DNA from: Cloacimonetes bacterium SCGC AAA252-N17
GTDB taxonomy: Bacteria > Cloacimonadota > Cloacimonadia > JGIOTU-2
NCBI GenBank assembly: GCA_000404785.1
Contig: ASNI01000040.1
Location: 12,904-27,257 of the forward strand
Direction of reading: 5' to 3'
Length of the DNA: 14,354 nt
Shown here: piece by piece, positions 9,301 through 14,354 of the stretch
Numbering within the stretch: the stretch's first letter is position 1
How the letters are laid out: the number at the start of each line of letters is the position of its first letter
Program-made: the position numbers and the translations under genes
The notes under the pieces: model-generated
The model's input: the letters and a program-made list of their open reading frames with translations, nothing else
What the model was told of the DNA's origin: nothing
Databases searched by the model: none

Positions 9301-10331
9301 GGAAACATATCGCCGTCAACACTGCAATAATAGAGGTCTGTAACTTTGCTTGTGGATGAACCTGTTTCGGAAGTGACCTGTCCGGTGTCACCGACAAAAA
9401 GCACAAAGCTTGGAGCCGGATCAGAAGGAGTTCCTGCATTATACTGGTCATGAACCCATGTTTTAATTTGAATGGCAGTGGTACCGATTACATCGGTATA
9501 ACCAACAATAACTTCAAATCCTTTTTGGGTTTTCCATTCGATGAAATCTTCAAGAGTAGCTTCGAACATTCTATGTGCAACAATGAGATATTTCACAGGA
9601 TAGGTTACAAGGTCGGGATGGCTGGGATAGCCGTGATCTCTGCCGTTAAATATTCTCTTAGTGATCACATCAAAGTAGGGTGAATAGGTTGCAGCTTTGA
9701 TGTATTCGGTCTCTGCGATGTCAGGATTGTGAAAGGTAACCTGAACTTTTATGTTATTGTAAAATTTGATCTTTTCTTCAACAGGATTATAACGAACAGG
9801 TGCAACGACCAATTGGGCTAAACGAAGACCCCGCAATGTGCCAAGAGCTTCAACTGTTGCGAGTTCCTCTTCATTATACGCATTTACATTATACTCATCT
9901 TCATCGAATTCAAATGGAACTGTAGAGGGATCTGTGCTTTTGGAAAGCGAGGGCTGCACCGGCATGATCTTATTGAATATCTGATAATCTGAAAGATCAT
10001 ATTCGCAGATAGTATAATCGAGAACTTCTATTGAAATTTCAGCCCCCAAAGGAATCTCGATAAGTTTTTTAATAGCCGGAAGTTTTGGAGAACCGATTTC
10101 TCCAATATAATAGCCGTCAGGAATACGAAGTTCAGTAAAAACTCCTTTTTCAGACGACACGTCCAGAGTCGTTATTTCTGAAAATTCAAAAGTAATATCT
10201 AAATTATAATAGGAATTTTCAGTAATTTCAAATTTAGTTTCTGCTTTTTCCAAAGCGATACGTGAACTGCTGGCAAAAGCCAGTGAAGCCACAAATGTGA
10301 ACAGCAGAGCTAACACCAATGTTTTCTTCAT
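6345..10331 (-). CDS. Secreted gingipain-like C25 cysteine protease A, with divergent substrate pocket
   Basis: 1328 residues from the ATG at 10331. That start is chosen over the one at 10349 because CGGAGG (10343-10338) lies 6 nt upstream and it yields a clean signal peptide (MKKTLVLALL...SLAFA). Order: signal 1-20, propeptide about 21-235, C25 catalytic domain about 245-615, Ig-like segments, regulatory-like units from 877, MAM/choice-of-anchor-J module from about 1050, sorting tail 1239-1328. The dyad is His447 in NYTAHGSQTSWG and Cys480 in GNCCLSGDF, again 33 residues apart. The first Gly of the usual GHG is Ala. The Asp that gives Arg-gingipains their specificity has no clear counterpart: the segment YGTDNYF is shorter there, and the Trp-x-x-x-Met block reads WHEDV. 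So it is probably an active C25 endopeptidase of different specificity. It is first in a tandem pair with protease B and shares its C-terminal 452 residues without gaps. Confidence 0.92.
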   Translation of the reverse strand: MKKTLVLALLFTFVASLAFASSSRIALEKAETKFEITENSYYNLDITFEFSEITTLDVSSEKGVFTELRIPDGYYIGEIGSPKLPAIKKLIEIPLGAEISIEVLDYTICEYDLSDYQIFNKIMPVQPSLSKSTDPSTVPFEFDEDEYNVNAYNEEELATVEALGTLRGLRLAQLVVAPVRYNPVEEKIKFYNNIKVQVTFHNPDIAETEYIKAATYSPYFDVITKRIFNGRDHGYPSHPDLVTYPVKYLIVAHRMFEATLEDFIEWKTQKGFEVIVGYTDVIGTTAIQIKTWVHDQYNAGTPSDPAPSFVLFVGDTGQVTSETGSSTSKVTDLYYCSVDGDMFPEMYYGRFSATTTAQLQTQIDRTLYYEKYQFANPSFLDNVTLIAGYDGSGHNPTHGQPVVNYGTDNYFNATHGFVDVYAYLTSPYDGCYDTINDGICMINYTAHGSQTSWGTPNMNQTMVNNLTNVGKYPLAIGNCCLSGDFGYTECFGETWARATDASTGDPTGAIGYIASAPSSYWHEDVYWAIGAFPTVGSGPTPPTYDETSWGAYDAPFVTDYVCQDALNFVGNLAVTEAANLSYPQHSSPLYYWQAYNLLGDPSVVVYMTQGSTNSVTFPGLLPIGSTTFSVQAEPGSYVAISMNGVLHGAALANDFGTADVLIDPFTVAGTADIIVTKPQYQPVLTTVLVATPAVVNITPSSMPINTLTDVSIDVFEEDGTTPIPDVNILITGPGVYGTTSGITNASGSCTLNFGGEYGGDTILNVIGWRTGDGYNLVEEPFAITGGLDLTNPAIWLTTDFGLQDTFGLNLPGTVLFSQDQTDCTYNLYIVAEDTTIYSSEDEITYTPTCITNVLAGIMKSGYNMYQETFTTIEVFGTVSGIVTDSDNGVAITDAEVRFYEQGSDPTEPPLFSDETDATGFYEITTEYPVEHYDIYIDKWGFDPYQELGFFLNYSANTHDIVIDPVESSMVTGHLIDDFLILGSGTLSYYRTDTGEEYASVDVSGGTYEVILPNFTYNIYVSSSQHVPYSGTLTVEGDMIINYHLGNAAIFADFEQDDGDFVSNDASGWQWGVPSGGEIFAHSGTKCWATVLDGYYGVDYADWTLDSSEFSISGSGMLTFWHYYDFEGSYTYWDGGNVSISTNGGISFEVITPLGGYTGTISALGEPGFGSSIDDWEQVEFDINGFTGDNAILRWHFASDYSANQYWGWYIDDVLYGDPTTSYPIPIYDNDPDHQIVTTKLQQNFPNPVLNSTTISFMMPMNVSKAELKIYNIKGQLVQSFIPDISTGPLHELQWDGKDMTEKPVANGIYFYRLTTNNKEIIRKMILIR

Positions 10332-10394
10332 CGAAAACCTCCGATTCATTCTTTTTTTTATTCTAAAATTATTTTATTCAAAAAAATTTGATTA

Positions 10395-10431
10395 AAAAAT
10401 TGTTCATACAGTTTCATTGTCAAGTGAAATC
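10395..10431 (-). promoter_or_regulatory. Candidate promoter and operator-like dyad for the protease A/B pair
   Basis: On the minus strand TTGACA (10423-10418) is a consensus -35 box. The hexamer 17 nt further on is ATTTTT, so the -10 is poor. The -35 is overlapped by an imperfect dyad, TTTCA...TGAAA (10412-10429 on the plus strand), with the box almost at its centre. A repressor bound here would block the promoter. The 202-nt divergent region contains nothing else recognisable beyond AT-rich runs and the plus-strand promoter. Confidence 0.35.
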
Positions 10432-10458
10432 AATTTTTTATTTATTTTTTTGATATTC

Positions 10459-10488
10459 TTGACTTTTTACAGTTCCCGAAATTATTAA
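10459..10488 (+). promoter_or_regulatory. Candidate sigma-70-type promoter for the small protein-ruvX-mltG cluster
   Basis: TTGACT (10459-10464) and TATTAA (10483-10488) are separated by 18 nt (or TTATTA with 17 nt). They lie about 45 nt ahead of the ATG at 10534, which has its own GGAGG. Position, spacing and the absence of another candidate support it; it is a sequence-only prediction. Confidence 0.5.
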
Positions 10489-10533
10489 CATCATGATTGA
10501 TGAAAATATTATTTTGCGTGGAGGTAACAGTAC

Positions 10534-10884
10534 ATGGAAACTAAAAAAATGTTAAAAAAAGTAAAAAGTGAAGTCGGCAATGTGCTTTCAAAGGTTGCAA
10601 ACAAGGCAGAAGTTGTTGCAAAAATATCAAAATTGAAGCTTGGTATTGCAAAAAAAAATGCGAAGATAAACAGCAACTTAAAAGATATTGGCGAGTATGT
10701 CTATAGCAAGAAAAAGGAATTTCTTAATGACTCCTATATTGCTGATATGTTCAAAGAAGTTGATGGGATAAAGCAGTCGATAGAGGATATCAAAGCTAAA
10801 ATTGAGGATATAAAAATATTTCATAAAGAGAAGTATACTTCTATTGATAAACATCACAAAGGTGACTCAAAGCCGGTAGAGTAA
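10534..10884 (+). CDS. Small lysine-rich helical protein of unknown function
   Basis: 116 residues, not recognised as a named family. It is very rich in Lys (with Ile, Glu and Asp), has no Cys or Trp, and has no signal peptide or membrane span. Residues about 1-60 are strongly basic and probably helical (KKMLKKVKSEVGNVLSKV). Residues about 65-95 have spaced Ile, Met and Val (VDGIKQSIEDIKAKIEDI) consistent with a short coiled coil. The tail is polar and disordered-looking. A clear GGAGG lies 9 nt ahead of the ATG, so it is genuinely translated. The next gene, ruvX, begins only 7 nt after its stop, so it leads a ruvX-mltG operon. The composition could suit binding to nucleic acid or anionic membrane, but that is a guess from charge alone. 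Confidence 0.8.
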   Translation: METKKMLKKVKSEVGNVLSKVANKAEVVAKISKLKLGIAKKNAKINSNLKDIGEYVYSKKKEFLNDSYIADMFKEVDGIKQSIEDIKAKIEDIKIFHKEKYTSIDKHHKGDSKPVE

Positions 10885-10891
10885 TATTATT

Positions 10892-11311
10892 TTGAAGCGA
10901 TTAATGGCTCTTGATTATGGAGAACGGCGTATCGGGGTCGCACTTTCTGATCCGGAGCAGCTTATTACCTTTCCTTTTAGTACGATCCATTCAAGAAAAA
11001 CTCCAGACGTAGTGAAAGAAATTGTAAGGATAATCAAAGATCAGGATGTGGGAGTGCTCATTGTTGGGAATCCATTAAATGAAGACGGCACGGATTCTAA
11101 AAAATCAAAAGAAATTAAGAAATTTATAACGATGCTCTCTAATCACATTTCAATTCCTATCAATCTTTGGGATGAATATTATACAACGAAATCTGCAATT
11201 CGCCTTCTGAACCAGGCGAACAGAAGACTCAAGAAAAATAGGGATAAAGTTGATCAACTCGCTGCATCTTTCCTTTTGAAGGATTATCTCGAACATCACA
11301 TTGAACAATAA
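10892..11311 (+). CDS. ruvX: RuvX/YqgF family putative Holliday-junction resolvase / pre-16S rRNA nuclease
   Basis: 139 residues, the usual size for this RNase-H-fold family of cytoplasmic nucleases, linked in other bacteria to 5' maturation of 16S rRNA and to recombination. Family motifs appear in order: ALDYGERRIGVALSD at the N-terminus with the first acidic residue, IVGNPLNEDG in the middle, LWDEYYTTKSA with the second acidic cluster, and KVDQLAASFLLKDYL near the end. The start is TTG at 10892, giving MKRLMALDYG, which matches the family's usual length before the DYG motif. An ATG at 10904 would remove the leading strand residues, and neither start has a strong SD. It follows the small basic protein by 7 nt and precedes mltG by 6 nt, so translation is probably coupled. 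Confidence 0.95.
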   Translation: MKRLMALDYGERRIGVALSDPEQLITFPFSTIHSRKTPDVVKEIVRIIKDQDVGVLIVGNPLNEDGTDSKKSKEIKKFITMLSNHISIPINLWDEYYTTKSAIRLLNQANRRLKKNRDKVDQLAASFLLKDYLEHHIEQ

Positions 11312-11317
11312 CATTCT

Positions 11318-12289
11318 ATGAGAAAAGCTTTTTTAGCATTAATAATAATTGTATTTCTATATTTCGCTTTTTACACAATATCCAGTATGTATGTTAAATA
11401 TCCGATACTTAATAAAACCATAGACATTTCAAAGGGTTCTTCTGTTGTACAGATCGCAAAAAAACTGGAGCAAAAGGAGATCATTCATTCTGCAGCACTT
11501 TTTGTTGTGATCAATAAATTCTTACCGGCAGATAAACAACTCAAGTACGGCAAATTCAATTTTACAGGGAAATATTCCTTTTTAGATGTGCTTCATAAGC
11601 TAACAAGTGGGGAGGTGGTGACCAATCGTGTTACTGTTCCTGAGGGGTATACTGTTCGGCGTACAGCCAGTTTGCTTGCTCGCCAGGAGCTTGCTGATTA
11701 CACAACTTTTATGTCGCTCTGTACTGATTCCTCATTTGTCGGCAGCTTAGGATTACCGATTCAGAATCTTGAGGGTTTTCTTTTTCCTGAAACATATTAC
11801 ATTCCTTATTTTGCGGATGAGAAATATATCATTCAAATGATGGTTGATAATTTTTTTCTTCAGCTTGAAAATGTTCATCCTGAGCCGATGTCCTTTGACT
11901 CATTATATGGAGTAGTTATCATGGCATCGATCGTCGAGAGAGAAGCAGTTTTTGATGATGAACGTCCGCTTATCGCAGGAGTGTATAACAAGCGGTTAAA
12001 AGATAAAATGCTTCTTCAGGCAGATCCAACTGTTGCATATGCGCTGGAATTGAATAGGGTATCACGGAAAAAAATATATTATGAAGACCTCAAAATCCAA
12101 TCAGATTATAATACATATTTATATAGTGGGCTTCCGCCAACGCCTATTTGTAATCCAGGAATACGGTCTATTCTCGGGGCATTGCACCCACAGGAAACAG
12201 ATTATTTATTCTTTTTCGCAGGCAAGAACAAGAGGCATATTTTTTCAAAGACTTATAGGGAACATCTTAAGAAACTTAATAGAATATAA
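11318..12289 (+). CDS. mltG: MltG endolytic peptidoglycan transglycosylase
   Basis: 323 residues, in the normal range for MltG (YceG-like), a membrane-anchored enzyme that cuts nascent glycan strands and is thought to set their length. Residues about 4-23 form one membrane segment (hydrophobic, after MRK), leaving the rest outside the membrane. A LysM-like region follows at about 30-100 (ISKGSSVVQIAKKL). The catalytic block is ASIVERE, with Glu207 as the probable general acid. LLQADPTVAYAL, LYSGLPPTPICNPGIRSI and a late GKNKRHIFSKTYREH complete the family signature. The ATG lies 6 nt after the ruvX stop and no good SD is visible, suggesting coupling. The pairing with ruvX is common in bacteria and supports a chromosomal housekeeping location. 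Confidence 0.96.
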   Translation: MRKAFLALIIIVFLYFAFYTISSMYVKYPILNKTIDISKGSSVVQIAKKLEQKEIIHSAALFVVINKFLPADKQLKYGKFNFTGKYSFLDVLHKLTSGEVVTNRVTVPEGYTVRRTASLLARQELADYTTFMSLCTDSSFVGSLGLPIQNLEGFLFPETYYIPYFADEKYIIQMMVDNFFLQLENVHPEPMSFDSLYGVVIMASIVEREAVFDDERPLIAGVYNKRLKDKMLLQADPTVAYALELNRVSRKKIYYEDLKIQSDYNTYLYSGLPPTPICNPGIRSILGALHPQETDYLFFFAGKNKRHIFSKTYREHLKKLNRI

Positions 12290-12303
12290 GCTGGATAAAT
12301 TTG

Positions 12304-12386
12304 AATATCGAATGATGATTAACGATTTAAGATTTGAGAAGTAGTATGATCTAAAATCTTCAATTGGTGTTCGATGTTCTTAAATC
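12304..12386. repeat. AT-rich imperfect inverted repeats between convergent genes; possible bidirectional terminator
   Basis: This sits between the mltG stop and the deiminase stop, which converge. GATTTAAGA (12324-12332) is repeated inverted as TCTTAAATC (12378-12386). AAGATTT (12329-12335) can alternatively pair with AAATCTT (12354-12360). AATATCGAA (12304-12312) is nearly inverted as TTCGATGTT. The pairings compete or cross, so no single hairpin is obvious. The texture resembles degenerate intergenic repeat families; I cannot test whether copies exist elsewhere. Confidence 0.35.
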
Positions 12387-12395
12387 TAAGAGTTC

Positions 12396-14165
12396 TTATC
12401 TTACCTTCAACATTTTTTGAGTGAAGGTCTTTCCATCAAGAATTATTCTATAGAAATACACGCCGGCAGGAACATCTTTTCCTGTCTGATCTGAACCATC
12501 CCAGTTTAATGTAATGAGATTGTTGTTTGCTTGAGTAGTTAAGATATTAACAAGCTGTCCTTTAATATTATAGATCCCAATTTCAATTTTAGAAGATTGA
12601 TTATTTTTCAAAGTAAAGGCAATAGTTGTGTTGCCACTAAATGGATTTGGGTAATTTGTGGCTTCTGTGATCGCATTCTGCTGCGGTTCATCAACCGAAA
12701 CCGAGTTCATGACATAAAATGAATATGCCATTGGAGCACCGATATATGGATTGTTTTCGCTCCTGCCGGAGTTGTCTGCAGCATGGATATAATAATTTAT
12801 GATAGTTCCATTCGGTTGTGCAGGGATGCTTGCTGAATAAATATTGCCGAAAATATGATTCAAAGTAAGCTCGTTGAATTGAATATCCGTAGAGCGTTTC
12901 CAGTACACAAGGAGAGAATCGGAGATCAAAGATTCGCCACTGTATGCATATATGTTAGCAGTAATACCAATTTCATCGGAGGTGCTCACGGTATCTGCAA
13001 TCGGAACATGATAAATGTAGAGCATTCCCTGGTCTGTTACGCCCATTGTTCTGCAGTGCAATGCATCTGTGGAGTACCATGAGCCAGTGAAACCGAGCAC
13101 TTCATAGCCGGGCATTGCTGCTTCGTAAGAAGCGATCGCCTGAGCATCATAGGAGCTTCCTGTTATCGGAACGAGGACTTTGTTGTTTAAAATGAGCGAG
13201 TTTGTGTAGGGCTGATTATTGGGAGTGTACACGCGCGGGACTTCATAGTTTGTTCCGTAGCAGCTCGGTTGGGATTCAAAATAATCAACCGCAGCTTCAA
13301 TCTCATCATATTGGGAATGATAAGTGGGAACTTCACGAATGAGAATTTGGGTTGGGCTTAAATATTTTCCCCAACAGTCAACATGTTTGATATATTCTCC
13401 ATTCACATCAGGGACGACATGGTAAGTTTCTATGCCAAGATAGTCTTCAACAAGCATGTTGATTTCGACGTGGGTTAAACTTGGATTTTCTTCCCATATG
13501 AGGTCTGTCGAAACTGATATTCCATGCCCGTCTGTCATATAATTGCCGCCTGTTGCGATAATATCCATATAATAGTAATCAATGCCAAAATAGGTCGAAC
13601 AGAATGAAGGGATTGCATTGTCATTAGGTCGGGTACGATTATAGTGAAAATCTGTTATTCCAGGTTCGTTATTTCCATTAAAAATAAACCATGGACCGTA
13701 ATCTCGTGTCCATTTTGAGTTTGATGGTGTAATGAGATATTCACAGTTATCTGTGTTAACTCCATATGAAGTGAACAATGATTCCACAGTATATTGCTGA
13801 TTAATGGATGATACAATCGTATATACAATTACATCTTCAGCCATTTCTGCAATTAGAGCCATTGGAATTCCAAAATAACCGTCCCCTCCATAATTAATTA
13901 AAACTCCCTGCACCGGATCAAATTCCGCAGGTTGACGAACAGGAGCTGGAGGTTCGAGTGTCGGGCGAAAATCCTTCCCGATCTCGTCAAGATGAAGTTT
14001 TTCCTCTTCAGTAAGCCAGATGGGAAGTTCGCCTGGATGTTCTTCATACCACTGTTCAGCATGAGGTATTTCAACACTATACATGCTTTCATTAATATTG
14101 TAATTAGCAGAAAGGGCAGTATGCAAACAGAGAAAGAGAGTTGCGATTATGATAATTTTCTTCAT
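12396..14165 (-). CDS. Secreted PPAD-like peptidylarginine deiminase with sorting tail
   Basis: 589 residues from the ATG at 14165 (GAGA lies 7 nt upstream; the TTG at 14171 would leave almost no spacing). Predicted to convert arginine, probably peptidyl, to citrulline outside the cell. Order: signal peptide 1-20; deiminase domain about 75-390; Ig-like domain about 395-487; sorting tail about 500-589. Asp155 (KWTRDYGPWF), His261/Asp263 (IKHVDCWGKYLS), Asn322 (TNSLILNN) and Cys371 (TDALHCRTMG) match PPAD Asp130, His236, Asp238, Asn297 and Cys351, the first four at a constant offset of 25. Arg177 and Arg179 (YNRTRPND) match PPAD Arg152/Arg154, which hold the substrate's C-terminal carboxylate. 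Agmatine deiminases of the same superfamily are cytoplasmic and have a different segment there, so I favour a peptide substrate. Numbering of PPAD is from memory. It appears monocistronic and convergent with mltG. Confidence 0.9.
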   Translation of the reverse strand: MKKIIIIATLFLCLHTALSANYNINESMYSVEIPHAEQWYEEHPGELPIWLTEEEKLHLDEIGKDFRPTLEPPAPVRQPAEFDPVQGVLINYGGDGYFGIPMALIAEMAEDVIVYTIVSSINQQYTVESLFTSYGVNTDNCEYLITPSNSKWTRDYGPWFIFNGNNEPGITDFHYNRTRPNDNAIPSFCSTYFGIDYYYMDIIATGGNYMTDGHGISVSTDLIWEENPSLTHVEINMLVEDYLGIETYHVVPDVNGEYIKHVDCWGKYLSPTQILIREVPTYHSQYDEIEAAVDYFESQPSCYGTNYEVPRVYTPNNQPYTNSLILNNKVLVPITGSSYDAQAIASYEAAMPGYEVLGFTGSWYSTDALHCRTMGVTDQGMLYIYHVPIADTVSTSDEIGITANIYAYSGESLISDSLLVYWKRSTDIQFNELTLNHIFGNIYSASIPAQPNGTIINYYIHAADNSGRSENNPYIGAPMAYSFYVMNSVSVDEPQQNAITEATNYPNPFSGNTTIAFTLKNNQSSKIEIGIYNIKGQLVNILTTQANNNLITLNWDGSDQTGKDVPAGVYFYRIILDGKTFTQKMLKVR

Positions 14166-14220
14166 TAACAAATCTCATTGAATTTTTTATTTTGATGGAA
14201 ATTCTTTATTGTGAATTTTT

Positions 14221-14264
14221 TGTCAATCCTCTTATCGAATAAATTTGGCATACCCCCAAAATTT
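14221..14264 (-). promoter_or_regulatory. Candidate -35 box and adjacent inverted repeat upstream of the deiminase gene
   Basis: On the minus strand TTGACA (14226-14221) is a perfect -35 sequence about 55 nt ahead of the ATG at 14165, but no convincing -10 lies 16-18 nt further on (AATTTC at 17). Just upstream, AAATTTGG (14241-14248) and CCAAAATTT (14256-14264) form an inverted repeat with one extra A. It could be an operator for the deiminase or a hairpin ending a gene to the right of the window. The remaining bases to 14354 hold no gene that I can see. Confidence 0.3.
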
Positions 14265-14354
14265 TTCATATTCATGACACTTTAAGGAAAGCTTATTGAA
14301 TATCATCCGTATAAATAGTAAAAGAAAGAAATAACCATAATAGTTAAAAGCACT

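Noticed and set aside
10332..10349. Upstream ATG at 10349 as the start of protease A
   Set aside because: It would put MNRRFS ahead of the signal peptide and has no ribosome-binding site of its own, whereas CGGAGG lies 6 nt before the ATG at 10331.
12081..12344. An 87-codon plus-strand frame overlapping the end of mltG
   Set aside because: It lies in another frame of conserved MltG sequence (the LPPTPICNPG region) and runs into the AT-rich intergenic repeat; no ribosome-binding site.
12396..14165. Agmatine deiminase of the polyamine pathway
   Set aside because: Same superfamily, but this protein is secreted, has Ig-like and sorting domains, and carries the YNRTR segment matching the PPAD carboxylate-binding arginines.

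Overview
The window looks like part of an AT-rich chromosome from a bacterium of the Fibrobacterota-Chlorobiota-Bacteroidota sphere. Cloacimonadota or a similar candidate phylum is my best guess. The main reason is that three large predicted secreted proteins end in a roughly 90-residue tail of the FlgD-Ig-like / type A sorting class. Each tail has an NPNP-like start, the identical string IYNIKGQLV, a W-x-G-x-D segment and a final YFYR block. The taxon call rests on style of sequence, not on a marker gene.

Left to centre (minus strand, read from 10331 down to 1): two tandem gingipain-like C25 cysteine proteases (A, 10331-6345; B, 6332-2451) are 12 nt apart and look translationally coupled. 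A hairpin follows at about 2412-2439. Next comes a cytoplasmic protein joining a winged-helix DNA-binding domain to what looks like a metal-ligand-less M29 aminopeptidase fold (2381-945). Last is a third C25 protease gene, broken by a single in-frame TAA and cut by the window edge (924-1). Protease B keeps the counterparts of the Arg-gingipain catalytic pair and S1 pocket. Protease A keeps only the catalytic pair.

Centre to right (plus strand, 10534-12289): a housekeeping cluster diverges from the protease genes. It holds a small lysine-rich helical protein, RuvX/YqgF and the septal lytic transglycosylase MltG. The 202-nt divergent region carries promoter-like elements in both directions.

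Right (minus strand, 14165-12396): a secreted arginine deiminase has the architecture of Porphyromonas peptidylarginine deiminase (PPAD): signal peptide, deiminase domain, Ig-like domain, sorting tail. Aligned by eye to PPAD at a constant offset, it also keeps the two arginines that hold the C-terminal carboxylate of a peptide. An Arg-specific C25 protease plus a C-terminal-arginine deiminase reproduces the gingipain/PPAD partnership outside Porphyromonas. I regard this as the most interesting content of the window. The functional link is inferred; the residues are directly visible.

No rRNA, tRNA, CRISPR array, insertion sequence or phage gene was seen. No gene-free stretch exceeds 300 bases; the largest are 10332-10533 (202 nt) and 14166-14354 (189 nt).
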